A stretch of 64,000 nucleotides of DNA from G963665925 sp963665925 (GTDB lineage Bacteria > Bacillota > Clostridia > Peptostreptococcales > Acidaminobacteraceae): contig OY762511.1 in NCBI GenBank assembly GCA_963665925.1, forward strand, positions 2,294,001 through 2,358,000. The letters are read 5' to 3'. Below, in pieces: positions 7,841-17,019 of the stretch. The translations under genes were made by a program, and so were the position numbers. How positions within the stretch are numbered: the first letter of the stretch is position 1; each line of letters starts with the position of its first letter. The notes below the pieces were generated by a model. That model did no database searches and had not been told where the DNA came from. It saw only the letters and a list, made by a program, of their open reading frames with translations.

Positions 7841-8260
7841 GTGAAAACTATCACGAGCGCAGGTGGTGTCGTTTTTTTGGGGAACTCCGTTCTCATGCTT
7901 CGGAAGATTAATGGAGATTGGGTGCTTCCGAAGGGGAAGCTGGAGGTTGATGAGACTGCTGCACAAGCCGCGCTTCGAGAAGTGAGAGAAGAAACTGGCG
8001 TAAAGGGACGAATTATCGATTTTCTTGGTGAGACGACGTACCGGTTTAAGAATTGCTGGAGTCACAATGAGGTAATCGAGAAGCACGTCAAATGGTATGT
8101 GATGGAGGCCAAAACCACCAACACAGTACCACAGCGTGAAGAAGGATTCGTTGAAGCCAAATTTATTCATTTCAACAGGATCGATGAAACTGTTCGATAT
8201 GAAGATGAAAAAAATATGATTGAAAAAGCAATCTATTTATATCAAGACGTGAAAGAGTGA
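7841..8260 (+). CDS. Nudix hydrolase (YvcI-like)
   Basis: This enzyme hydrolyses a nucleoside diphosphate linked to another moiety; the substrate is unknown. The full Nudix box G-x5-E-x7-REVREETGV is present around residues 36-58, with the four catalytic acidic positions intact. The length of 139 aa is standard for a single-domain Nudix protein. The start is a GTG at 7841 with AAGGA about 10 bases upstream. In Bacillus subtilis yvcI also sits beside yvcJ-yvcK-yvcL, so the position supports orthology. Seven bases separate it from whiA. Confidence 0.85.
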   Translation: MKTITSAGGVVFLGNSVLMLRKINGDWVLPKGKLEVDETAAQAALREVREETGVKGRIIDFLGETTYRFKNCWSHNEVIEKHVKWYVMEAKTTNTVPQREEGFVEAKFIHFNRIDETVRYEDEKNMIEKAIYLYQDVKE

Positions 8261-8266
8261 TGCTGT

Positions 8267-9202
8267 ATGTCGTTTTCGTCAACGACAAAAAATGAGCTTT
8301 CGCGGATTCGCTCGGAGGATCCCTGCTGTCAGCTGGCGGAGTTATCTGCCCTTATACGCACAAGCGGATCAATCAAGCTGAAGGGTCGTTCAAGGACTGA
8401 CCTGAATGTCTTGACTGAGAATCCGGCAATCGCGCGGCTTATATTTACTTTTTTTAAAAAGAACTTCAATATCCACACAGAGGTTATTGTTCAGAAGAAC
8501 AAGACCCTGAAAAAGGGCAATGCGTACCTTATTCAAATAGAAAACGCAGGCGATATACTTAAGAAACTGGGAATTCTAATTGAAAATGGTGGATTTTACA
8601 GCATCAATGACAGCGTACCTGAGTTCATAGTCAGGGACACCTGCTGCAAGCGCGCATATATAAGAGGTGCGTTTCTAGGTGGTGGCTCTGTGAGTGATCC
8701 TGAAAAGGGGTATCACCTTGAGTTCATTACGCATAATGAAGAGTATGGCGATTCGCTGAAAGATTTGATCAATGGCTTTGGGCTTGAATCCAAGCTGATT
8801 GACCGCAAATCGAATTATATCGTCTATCTCAAAGAAGGCGACCAGATTGTAGATCTGCTCAATATCATCGGTGCTCATCGTGCGCTACTTGATTTTGAAA
8901 ATGTCCGGATTGTCAAGCAGATGAGAAATGATGTTAATCGCCTTGTTAACTGTGAAACTGCGAACCTGAATAAAACGGTAAATGCAGCTATGAGACAGGT
9001 TCAAGATATAGAGCTTATTGAAACAAGGGTTGGTCTGGGCGTACTTCCAGATGGGCTGGCGCAGTTGGCGCAGCTCAGAATGGAGCAGCCTGAGGCGAGC
9101 CTGAAAGAACTAGGAGAATTGCTTGACCCTCCTGTGGGGAAATCGGGGGTCAATCATAGGTTTAAGAAAATACACAAATTCGCGGAGAGTCTCGGTAATT
9201 AG
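8267..9202 (+). CDS. whiA: DNA-binding protein WhiA
   Basis: WhiA is a conserved Gram-positive protein. In actinomycetes it is a sporulation transcription factor; in Bacillus it binds chromosomal DNA and influences division and chromosome segregation. The 311 aa sequence has the N-terminal SFSSTTKNELSRI, the LAGLIDADG-homing-endonuclease-like region with RGAFLGGGSVSDPEKGYHLE, and the C-terminal helix-turn-helix region (LKELGELLDPPVGKSGVNHR). It lies between the Nudix gene and HPr, the standard order. Confidence 0.95.
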   Translation: MSFSSTTKNELSRIRSEDPCCQLAELSALIRTSGSIKLKGRSRTDLNVLTENPAIARLIFTFFKKNFNIHTEVIVQKNKTLKKGNAYLIQIENAGDILKKLGILIENGGFYSINDSVPEFIVRDTCCKRAYIRGAFLGGGSVSDPEKGYHLEFITHNEEYGDSLKDLINGFGLESKLIDRKSNYIVYLKEGDQIVDLLNIIGAHRALLDFENVRIVKQMRNDVNRLVNCETANLNKTVNAAMRQVQDIELIETRVGLGVLPDGLAQLAQLRMEQPEASLKELGELLDPPVGKSGVNHRFKKIHKFAESLGN

Positions 9203-9216
9203 GAAGGTGGATCGAA

Positions 9217-9483
9217 ATGATCAAAAAAACACTTAACATCACGAATGATTCCGGCCTTCATGCAAGAGCTGCTGGAAAATTCGTAGAAATGACAAATCAA
9301 TTCAGTTCGGAAATTTATGTTTCGAAGGAACACATCATGATTGATGGAAAGAGCATTATGGGCATTATCTCCATGGGTGTGCATAAAGGTGATGAAATAG
9401 AGGTTACTATTGAAGGCGTTGACGAGCGTGAGGCTATGGAAGCCATTGAAAATCTGATCGTGAACGAACTGTCGAAGCTTTAG
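9217..9483 (+). CDS. ptsH: Phosphocarrier protein HPr
   Basis: HPr carries phosphate from enzyme I to sugar-specific PTS components and, when phosphorylated on serine, acts in carbon catabolite control. The 88 aa protein has the catalytic His15 in SGLHARAAG and the regulatory Ser46 in DGKSIMG. The intact His15 argues against the Bacillus paralogue Crh, which lacks it, although the position after whiA is that of crh. No PTS enzymes are nearby. Confidence 0.93.
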   Translation: MIKKTLNITNDSGLHARAAGKFVEMTNQFSSEIYVSKEHIMIDGKSIMGIISMGVHKGDEIEVTIEGVDEREAMEAIENLIVNELSKL

Positions 9484-9564
9484 TTTTACCAGAGATTGTG
9501 CTAGTGTTTATGGTTACAGGAAATCACAAACCATAATTGAGCAGCATATGGAGGTCCTGAATCG

Positions 9565-10707
9565 ATGAAGAGAATACCGAAGGGGATTGAAACTCTAAAA
9601 TCCGGGATGATACTTGGTGAAACGATTTTTGATTCATCAGGTAACACGCTTTTGTCGGACGGTATAATTTTGCGACAAGCATACATTGATAAAATAAGAG
9701 AGCTTGGTTATGTATCTGTACATATTCAAGCTGACGCAGAAAAATCGGTTGAGGAGAAGTTGACTGGTCAGACCGTAAATGTAGAAGCAGAGAAGGACAT
9801 GATTGTTCGCAGTACCCGTGAAGAAGCGGCACACCTCGTAGGTGAGTGTATGGCGAATATTTCTTCAAACGCAGAGGTAGATGCGGACAAGCTATATCTT
9901 GTTGTGAATACAATTATTGATGAGATCTTTTCTAATGAGGACATAACGTTTAGCCTGTCCAATTTGAGATCCATAGATGAGTATGTGTTCCAGCATTCTG
10001 TGAATGTTTGTGTGATGGCAATAATCTGCGGTATCTATATGGGCTTTAATAAAGTGCGCCTTGTTGAATTGGGGATAGGGGCACTGCTTCATGATGTGGG
10101 GAAACGTCTGATATCACAGGACGTGCTCAATAAGCCCGGTGCGCTGGACGACAATGAAATGGACCATGTCAGAAAGCATACGATTTTGGGTTACGAGGCC
10201 CTAAAGCGTATCCCGAATATCACGGAAACATCAGCGTGTGTTGCCCTGTATCACCACGAGCGATTTGATGGGACTGGGTATCCAACCGGGAAGAATGCAC
10301 AAAACATCCATATCTACGCGAAAATTGTTGCGGTTGCAGATGTTTTTGACGCCATTACTTCGGACCGTGTTTATTGCGCAAAAGAAGATCCATACAGAGC
10401 AATGGACCGCATTCTAAAAGAAAGTGATGCGCAGTTCGACAAGGAAATTGTGCGCGTTTTTCTAAAAGTCGTTGGCTATTATCCGATGGGACTCAATATT
10501 ATCCTGAGTACGGGTGAATATGCAATGATTACGCGTAAGAACCGCGATGTGCCTGTTGTTCGTGTCTTGATAGACAAGTACCTGAATCCGGTAAAAGGCT
10601 ATTATGAAATTGATTTGAAGAAGAATCCGAAGGTGCGTATCTATGATATAGATCCGCATAGAAAACAGCTAGGATACACACATTACAGCCAGGAGTTTTC
10701 AGGCTGA
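9565..10707 (+). CDS. HD-GYP domain protein (probable cyclic-di-GMP phosphodiesterase)
   Basis: A soluble 380 aa protein with an N-terminal adaptor of about 130 residues (PKGIETLKSGMILGETIF and LLSDGIILRQAYIDKI), often seen in front of HD-GYP domains. The HD-GYP domain follows at roughly residues 140-330. Metal and substrate motifs are present: HDVGK, the HH of YHHERFDGTGYP with an intact GYP, and VADVFDAITSDRVY. The family cleaves cyclic-di-GMP. No membrane segment or receiver domain is present, so the input signal is unknown. The start ATG follows GGAGG by 10 bases, and a terminator at 10743 closes the unit. Confidence 0.88.
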   Translation: MKRIPKGIETLKSGMILGETIFDSSGNTLLSDGIILRQAYIDKIRELGYVSVHIQADAEKSVEEKLTGQTVNVEAEKDMIVRSTREEAAHLVGECMANISSNAEVDADKLYLVVNTIIDEIFSNEDITFSLSNLRSIDEYVFQHSVNVCVMAIICGIYMGFNKVRLVELGIGALLHDVGKRLISQDVLNKPGALDDNEMDHVRKHTILGYEALKRIPNITETSACVALYHHERFDGTGYPTGKNAQNIHIYAKIVAVADVFDAITSDRVYCAKEDPYRAMDRILKESDAQFDKEIVRVFLKVVGYYPMGLNIILSTGEYAMITRKNRDVPVVRVLIDKYLNPVKGYYEIDLKKNPKVRIYDIDPHRKQLGYTHYSQEFSG

Positions 10708-10742
10708 TTGGTGTTACGGCGGTTAGAATCCATAAATTCATG

Positions 10743-10771
10743 GGCACCTCAGTAGAGGTGCCTGTTTTTTT
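10743..10771 (+). terminator. Terminator after the HD-GYP gene
   Basis: GGCACCTC (10743-10750), loop AGTA, GAGGTGCC (10755-10762), followed by a run of seven Ts. Confidence 0.88.
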
Positions 10772-10839
10772 CCCCTATATCCTCAGGAAATAATGCGGTA
10801 TAATTTTAGTAAGACTGAAAGACTTTGGGAGGCTGACAT

Positions 10840-12078
10840 ATGAAAGGGCGATTGTGTATATTTCTGTTGATATTCCTGGTGCTTTTTACAGGTTGTCAAC
10901 AGGAGGAAATAGTTGAAAATCCATCGATTACATCGAGAGAGTGGAATTTGCTGCTAGAAAGTGCTACAGGAACAACTGTCACACTGTATTATACCTCTTC
11001 TGACGAGAATCTGGAGAAGTGGCTGACGCGGTCAGTACAGCCTGATGTGCTTGCGAATTATGGTGTTGATCTGCAGCTGATTCGTAAACCCATGTCCGAT
11101 ATTTTTGAAAAGCTTAGAGATGAAAAGACAAATGAGGTTGCTACAGGCTCCATCGACTTGATTTATATTGAAGATGATTCATTTAAGCGTTTTATGAATG
11201 CCGCTCTGCTTTATGGACCATTTCTTGAAAAGCTGCCGAATTATTATACGAATGTCAATCCTGAAGATTATGAGTTTATGTATGAGCAGGGCATCCCTAC
11301 ACAAGGAAATTTCATTCCGGTCGGAAGAGAACAGCTCGTCCTTATATACGATGAAGATATGATTCTAGACCCACCGGAAACAATGGATAATTTCCTGGAG
11401 ACACTTAGGAGTGCGCCGGGACAGTTTACCTTCCCAATGCCGCCTGAGAAGTCCGGGGAGTTGTTTATGGAGACCTTCATAGCGGCCTATGTGGATTATG
11501 AAAAGCTCTATCAGGCAGATGCGACGCGTGAGGCGATTGAACCCCTGCTTGCACCGGCGATTGACGCTGTGAAAATACTACGCCCAAAACTGTGGAAGGA
11601 AGGGGCTATTTATCCAGATGATGAGCGTCATCTTGATCAATTGTTCTATGACGGAAAAGTGAGCTTTTCCCTGTCAACCGATCCCAACAAGGCATCAAAG
11701 TATGCTAAAGCTGAAGTGTATCCCTATGCGGCACGTGCTTTTATAATCGATGAAGGTACTGCAGGAACCAATGATGGCGTCGTTATTGCACATAATGCTC
11801 CAAACAAGTCGGGGGCGATGATTGTTGCCAACTATATGCTTTCAGCTGAGGCACAGGCATTTAAATACCTTCCTGCAAATGGCGGGAGCATTCCAGTTGT
11901 AGATACATCGATTATGCCAGAAGCAGAAGCCAAGCTGATCAAAAGTGTTACTGTAAAAAGAAGTGACATGAAGCAGGATATGCTCAACAGCCACCGAATA
12001 CCGCCTATGCCGGATGCCATTAAGAAGGTCGTATCCCAAATTTGGAAAGAGGCACTTGAATATCAAGTTGAACAGTAA
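10840..12078 (+). CDS. Solute-binding lipoprotein, YnjB-like
   Basis: A 412 aa predicted lipoprotein: a hydrophobic signal ending in the lipobox LFTGC, so Cys19 would be lipidated and held on the outer face of the membrane. The rest resembles extracellular solute-binding proteins of the YnjB type, with EWNLLLESATGTTVTLYY near the start, LIYIEDDSFK in the middle and ANYMLSAEAQAFKYL late in the protein. The ligand is unknown. No permease or ATPase gene is nearby. The next gene, dnaE, starts 12 bases after the stop with its own ribosome site, so the two are probably co-transcribed without an obvious functional link. Confidence 0.75.
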   Translation: MKGRLCIFLLIFLVLFTGCQQEEIVENPSITSREWNLLLESATGTTVTLYYTSSDENLEKWLTRSVQPDVLANYGVDLQLIRKPMSDIFEKLRDEKTNEVATGSIDLIYIEDDSFKRFMNAALLYGPFLEKLPNYYTNVNPEDYEFMYEQGIPTQGNFIPVGREQLVLIYDEDMILDPPETMDNFLETLRSAPGQFTFPMPPEKSGELFMETFIAAYVDYEKLYQADATREAIEPLLAPAIDAVKILRPKLWKEGAIYPDDERHLDQLFYDGKVSFSLSTDPNKASKYAKAEVYPYAARAFIIDEGTAGTNDGVVIAHNAPNKSGAMIVANYMLSAEAQAFKYLPANGGSIPVVDTSIMPEAEAKLIKSVTVKRSDMKQDMLNSHRIPPMPDAIKKVVSQIWKEALEYQVEQ

Positions 12079-12090
12079 AAGGAGTTTGAG

Positions 12091-15000
12091 ATGAGTACTC
12101 AATTTGTGCATCTGCATCTTCATACAGAATACAGTCTGTTGGATGGATTCACACGTATATCAAAACTCTTTGAAAAAGCAAAGGCGCTAAATATGGACGC
12201 CGTGGCCATTACGGATCACGGCGTCATGTTTGGCGTCGTTGATTTTTATAAAGAAGCCAAGAAGCACGGTATCAAGCCCATTATAGGCTGTGAAGTCTAT
12301 ATGGCCCCGCGCTCCATGAAGGACAAGGACGGAAGAGCAGATCGAGATCAGGGGCATCTTGTACTCCTGGTCGAAAATGAAACAGGCTACCAGAACCTGA
12401 TACATCTTGTTTCCATGGGTTTTGTAGATGGATTTTACTATAAACCGAGAATTGATTATGACATCCTCAGCAAGCACAGTGAGGGTCTTATTTGCCTGAG
12501 CGCATGTCTGGCTGGAGATATACAGCAGTTGCTCATGGAAGACCGCTACGAAGAAGCCAAACAGCTTGCACTGAGACTCCATGGTATTTTTGGTGAAGAC
12601 CGTTTTTATTTGGAGCTTCAGGACCATGGCATAGAAATTCAAAGGAAGGTGAACCTGCAGCTCGTGAGGCTGAGCAAGGATACAGGCATACCTCTGGTTG
12701 CCACGAACGACGTTCACTATGTCAACAAGGATGATCATGATGTTCATGACATTCTCCTCTGCATTCAGACGGGAAAGCTTCTTGAAGAAGTGGATCGTCT
12801 GAGATTTCCGACGAGAGAGTTTTATCTGAAATCTCAGAAGGAGATGGAGGACCTATTCCCTTATGCGCCTGAAGCGATTACAAACACAGCAAAAATTGCA
12901 AAGCGATGTCAGTTTGAGTTTGATTTCAGCACACTCCATTTACCGGCGTATCCGCTTGAGGAAGGCCACAGTGCAGGTGTTGAGCTGCGCAGACTTTGTA
13001 TGGAGGGTCTTGAAGCACGGTACAGTGTCGTTGATGACACCCTGCTCGAACGCCTTGAGTTTGAACTGGATATTATCGGTGAGATGGGTTACGAAGACTA
13101 TTTCCTGATCACATGGGATTTTATTAAGTATGCAAAGGATAATGGCATAATTGTCGGTCCGGGCAGGGGCAGCTGCGGGGGCAGCCTTGTAGCGTATGTG
13201 CTCTATATTACAGATGTGGACCCGATTAAGTACGACCTGATCTTCGAACGTTTTCTCAACCCGGAGCGTATTACCATGCCGGATATCGACATCGATTTTG
13301 AAGATGACAGGCGACAGGAGGTCATAGACTATGTTGTCGACAAGTACGGCAAGGACCATGTCGCACAGATCATAACATTTGGAACCATGGCAGCACGCGC
13401 TGCCGTTCGTGATGTTGGGCGTGTTGTAAACCTGTCTTATCAGGATACGGACCGGATTGCAAAGGCCATCCCTTTTCAGCTGGGAATGACCATAGAAAAA
13501 GCGCTCAAAATGAACCCGAAGCTTCAGGAGCTATATGATACCAACGAAGATGCGCGACGGGTCATTTCAGCTGCCAAACAGGTTGAAGGCATGCCGAGAC
13601 ATGCGTCTACCCATGCTGCAGGTGTCGTGATTTCAAGAGATACCGTTGACCACTATGTGCCGCTTTATGTGCATGACAGCAACATTTCCACCCAGTACAA
13701 CATGGTGCTGCTGGAAGAGCTGGGTCTTCTCAAGATGGATTTTCTCGGACTTCGAAACCTGACCGTCATTAAGGATGCCCTCAAGCTGATTGAACTCAGC
13801 GGTAAAAGCGTTCCGGATTTCAACAAGATGGAATTTGATGACCAGGCCGTTTATGACATGATTGGAACAGGAGAAAATCTTGGCGTATTCCAGCTTGAAT
13901 CAAGCGGCATGAGGCGGTTTATGCGTGATCTCAAGCCCAGGGAGCTGGAAGACCTGATCGCCGGAATATCGCTCTATCGTCCCGGCCCCATGGATTCCAT
14001 ACCTAAGTACATTTACAACAAAAACCATCCGGATGAAATCACCTATGCGCATCCAATGCTCAAAAAAATCCTGAGCGTATCTTATGGATGCCTGGTCTAT
14101 CAGGAACAGGTCATGCAGATTGTACGTGATCTGGGCGGATACTCCTATGGGCGGTCTGATCTGGTGCGTCGTGCCATGTCCAAGAAAAAGATGGATGTCA
14201 TGGAGCAGGAACGTAAGTTTTTCATTTACGGTAAGGAAGATGCAGCGGGAAATGTGGAGATTGAAGGCTGCCTGAGAAAAGGTGTACCTGAACCTGTGGC
14301 CAATGCAGTATTCGACGATATGATCGATTTTGCAAAATACGCATTCAATAAGTCCCATGCGGCAGGCTATGCCATAATAGCCTACCAGACAGCTTATCTT
14401 AAAACCCATTATCCTGTGGAATTCATGGCGGCCCTTATGACCAGTGTCATGGGGCATCAGGCAAAGCTGGCGCAGTATATTCAGGACTGTAAGCGTATGG
14501 GCATTGAAGTTTTGCCTCCGAGTGTCAACGAGTCCTACGGTAAGTTTTCCGTGTCGGGCGGCAAAATACGCTACGGACTCCAGGCGGTCAAGAATGTGGG
14601 AAATGGTATTATACGCAGTATCGTCGAAAACAGGGGTGTTGACGGCTACTCGAGCTTTCTCGAGTTCTGCGAGTCCGTTGAGACCAAGGAACTCAACAGA
14701 AAAGCGATAGAGAGTCTGATAAAGGCCGGGGCCTTCGACGATCAGGGGGAGTTCAGATCGCAGCTTCTTGCCGTATATGAAAAGATTGTAGACGGCGTCC
14801 AGCAGGAGAGCAGGCGAAATGTTGCCGGTCAGGTATCCTTGTTTTCCGGTATGGAAGCTGAGGTCCCAGATGTTTTCAGAGCCTACCGTCTTCCTGATAT
14901 AAACGAATTTCAGCTTAAGGTAAAATTAGCTTTTGAAAAGGAAATGTTGGGTATCTATTTAAGTGGACATCCCCTGCTCGAATATGCAGCCTGGGTTGAG

Positions 15001-15729
15001 CGGGTCAGTACGACAAATCTGTCTGAACTCAAGGATGCGCAGGAAGATGGAACAATCCATCTTAAAGACAATGCACAGGTAACCTTGGCAGGTATGATTG
15101 AAGGCAAAGTTGAGAAAATGACCCGGACAGGATCAAAAATGGCCTTCATAACTCTTGAAGATCTCTATGGTCAAATCGAGGCGATTGTTTTTCCAAAGAC
15201 CTACCAGCGGTTTTCTGATCAGCTGAAGGAAGAGAATTTTGTCATCCTTACCGGGCGCTTGAATGTGAAGGAAGATGAAGAGCCCAAGATCGTAGTGGAT
15301 CAGATTTATCCCCTTGACGAAGCGCACGTTCAGCGTATTTCTGAAAGCAATGCTTCAAAATCATATGCATATGGAAGACGACATGGTCAAAATCTTGGAG
15401 GACAGGACAGGAATGCGAAAGTTAATGCGGGTCAACTTTCTCGAAACGCAAGTGGACAAAATGCGTCCCGCGGGATAAAAAGCGGGCTAGAGCCCTCTCG
15501 ATTGGAAGGTAGAAAGCTCTATTTGAAAGTTTCTGAACTTGATGATGCAATTTTCAGACAATTGAAAGAGATATTGCTAGTCTCTCCCGGGGATACACCT
15601 GTGGTTTTATACGTGGAAAATCAGAAGAAAAAGCTTACAACATCTTCAAAACTCTGGGTTAGAGTCAATGATGAACTCCTTGAAACAGTAAAACGTTTTC
15701 TTGGAGAGGATGCTGTTATTCTGCAATAA
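12091..15729 (+). CDS. dnaE: DNA polymerase III alpha subunit DnaE
   Basis: The replicative C-family DNA polymerase of 1212 aa. Domains in order: N-terminal PHP (HLHTEYSLLDG, AITDHG), the polymerase core with GPGRGSCGGSLVAY and the catalytic acidic motif PDIDIDFEDDR (D400, D402), the fingers region (IPKYIYNKNHP), a helix-hairpin-helix region, and an OB fold near residue 1000 (VTLAGMIEGKVEKMTRTGSKM). Between about residues 1085 and 1136 is a low-complexity linker rich in Asn, Gly, Ser and Arg, before a short C-terminal domain. The protein is somewhat longer than the usual 1150-1170 because of it. In Clostridia this gene commonly precedes pfkA and pyk, as here. Confidence 0.97.
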   Translation: MSTQFVHLHLHTEYSLLDGFTRISKLFEKAKALNMDAVAITDHGVMFGVVDFYKEAKKHGIKPIIGCEVYMAPRSMKDKDGRADRDQGHLVLLVENETGYQNLIHLVSMGFVDGFYYKPRIDYDILSKHSEGLICLSACLAGDIQQLLMEDRYEEAKQLALRLHGIFGEDRFYLELQDHGIEIQRKVNLQLVRLSKDTGIPLVATNDVHYVNKDDHDVHDILLCIQTGKLLEEVDRLRFPTREFYLKSQKEMEDLFPYAPEAITNTAKIAKRCQFEFDFSTLHLPAYPLEEGHSAGVELRRLCMEGLEARYSVVDDTLLERLEFELDIIGEMGYEDYFLITWDFIKYAKDNGIIVGPGRGSCGGSLVAYVLYITDVDPIKYDLIFERFLNPERITMPDIDIDFEDDRRQEVIDYVVDKYGKDHVAQIITFGTMAARAAVRDVGRVVNLSYQDTDRIAKAIPFQLGMTIEKALKMNPKLQELYDTNEDARRVISAAKQVEGMPRHASTHAAGVVISRDTVDHYVPLYVHDSNISTQYNMVLLEELGLLKMDFLGLRNLTVIKDALKLIELSGKSVPDFNKMEFDDQAVYDMIGTGENLGVFQLESSGMRRFMRDLKPRELEDLIAGISLYRPGPMDSIPKYIYNKNHPDEITYAHPMLKKILSVSYGCLVYQEQVMQIVRDLGGYSYGRSDLVRRAMSKKKMDVMEQERKFFIYGKEDAAGNVEIEGCLRKGVPEPVANAVFDDMIDFAKYAFNKSHAAGYAIIAYQTAYLKTHYPVEFMAALMTSVMGHQAKLAQYIQDCKRMGIEVLPPSVNESYGKFSVSGGKIRYGLQAVKNVGNGIIRSIVENRGVDGYSSFLEFCESVETKELNRKAIESLIKAGAFDDQGEFRSQLLAVYEKIVDGVQQESRRNVAGQVSLFSGMEAEVPDVFRAYRLPDINEFQLKVKLAFEKEMLGIYLSGHPLLEYAAWVERVSTTNLSELKDAQEDGTIHLKDNAQVTLAGMIEGKVEKMTRTGSKMAFITLEDLYGQIEAIVFPKTYQRFSDQLKEENFVILTGRLNVKEDEEPKIVVDQIYPLDEAHVQRISESNASKSYAYGRRHGQNLGGQDRNAKVNAGQLSRNASGQNASRGIKSGLEPSRLEGRKLYLKVSELDDAIFRQLKEILLVSPGDTPVVLYVENQKKKLTTSSKLWVRVNDELLETVKRFLGEDAVILQ

Positions 15730-16002
15730 ATTGCAAGCGATTTCTTGACATTTTGCATGAATTTTAGTGCATTGTGTTGATATTCATACCCAAATACATT
15801 ACAATTAGATTTGTATGTGAGCTTAAAATTATATTCTAGAGAAAAAGAAGTATAACTTCTTATCATTTATATATAGTTGGGAATTGTGAATCGGCACATT
15901 TATTCCAGAATGTTGAACAGGGGATAATCTTATTTTGGTATGAGGTGTTTTGAGAGCAGTTCTTGTTATGTAGATTCTTGAATAGGAATTAGGAGTGATC
16001 TG

Positions 16003-16962
16003 ATGAAGAGAATTGGTGTACTTACAAGTGGCGGCGATGCGCCAGGTATGAACGCTGCACTGCGTGCTGTCGTGCGTGTGGCAATCTATAACGGTCTTAA
16101 GGTTTCGGGAATCAAGCGTGGTTATCAGGGACTTATTGAAGGCGATATAGAAGATTTGGACGTTTCGTCTGTAGGTGACATTATTCACCGTGGCGGGACA
16201 AAACTTCGAACGGCAAGATGTGAAGAGTTTAAAACACAAGAAGGTCTTGAAAGAGGTCTTGAAGTGCTTCGTATGTTCAACATTGACGGACTTGTTGTCA
16301 TTGGAGGAGATGGTTCTTTCCAAGGTGCTAAGAAGCTATCAAACGCAGGCTTCCCTACAATCGGGATTCCAGCGACAATCGACAACGATCTGGAATATAC
16401 AGATTATACAATTGGATTTGATACAGCCCTGAATACAGTGGTCGATGCAATTTCAAAAGTAAGAGATACATCGACTTCACATGACCGAGCTTCTATACTT
16501 GAAGTTATGGGAAGAAATTGTGGTGATATTGCCCTTTACGCTGGTCTTGCAGGCGGTGCAGAGAGCATTATTATTCCGGAGCTTGAAAACGATTGCGATG
16601 ATATCTGCAGAAAGCTGATTCAAGGGCGTAATCGCGGCAAGCTGCACAACATCATTCTACTTGCGGAAGGTGTTGGAAAGCCATATGAATGGGCAGATAA
16701 AATCAGAGAGAAGACAGGCGTTGAAGTTAGAGTATCTGTAATTGGATACCTTCAAAGAGGCGGAACGCCAACAGCATTTGATAGAATTCTTGCGAGCCGT
16801 ATGGGCGCTGCAGCCATAGAACTTCTTTTAGAGGGCAAAGCTGGACGTGCGCTGGGCATCAGGGGCAATGACATTGTTGATCTTGATATTGACGATGCGC
16901 TTGAAATGCATAAGTCTATCGACAAGAAAATGCTTGAGACTGCAAACCAGTTGTCTATTTAA
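16003..16962 (+). CDS. pfkA: ATP-dependent 6-phosphofructokinase
   Basis: Catalyses fructose-6-phosphate plus ATP to fructose-1,6-bisphosphate in glycolysis. The 319 aa length is that of bacterial allosteric PfkA. The nucleotide-binding TSGGDAPGMNAA is at the N-terminus, followed by VIGGDGSFQGA, the catalytic PATIDNDLEYTDYTIGFDT and VMGRNCGDIAL. The Gly of the GGDGS motif indicates ATP rather than pyrophosphate use. The ATG follows AGGAG by 8 bases. A 273-base leader without genes precedes it. The gene is followed by pyk after 57 bases, a typical glycolytic pair. Confidence 0.97.
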   Translation: MKRIGVLTSGGDAPGMNAALRAVVRVAIYNGLKVSGIKRGYQGLIEGDIEDLDVSSVGDIIHRGGTKLRTARCEEFKTQEGLERGLEVLRMFNIDGLVVIGGDGSFQGAKKLSNAGFPTIGIPATIDNDLEYTDYTIGFDTALNTVVDAISKVRDTSTSHDRASILEVMGRNCGDIALYAGLAGGAESIIIPELENDCDDICRKLIQGRNRGKLHNIILLAEGVGKPYEWADKIREKTGVEVRVSVIGYLQRGGTPTAFDRILASRMGAAAIELLLEGKAGRALGIRGNDIVDLDIDDALEMHKSIDKKMLETANQLSI

Positions 16963-17019
16963 TGAATTTGTTTAATTGCGCGTGCATGTGCATTCATAAG
17001 GGAAAAAAGGAGTGTCTTG

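Noticed and set aside
9217..9483. HPr paralogue Crh, as expected after whiA in Bacillus
   Set aside because: His15 is present in the catalytic motif, so it should act as true HPr.
12187..14457. Long minus-strand open frames opposite dnaE
   Set aside because: They are shadows of the strongly conserved dnaE coding sequence and show no signals of their own.
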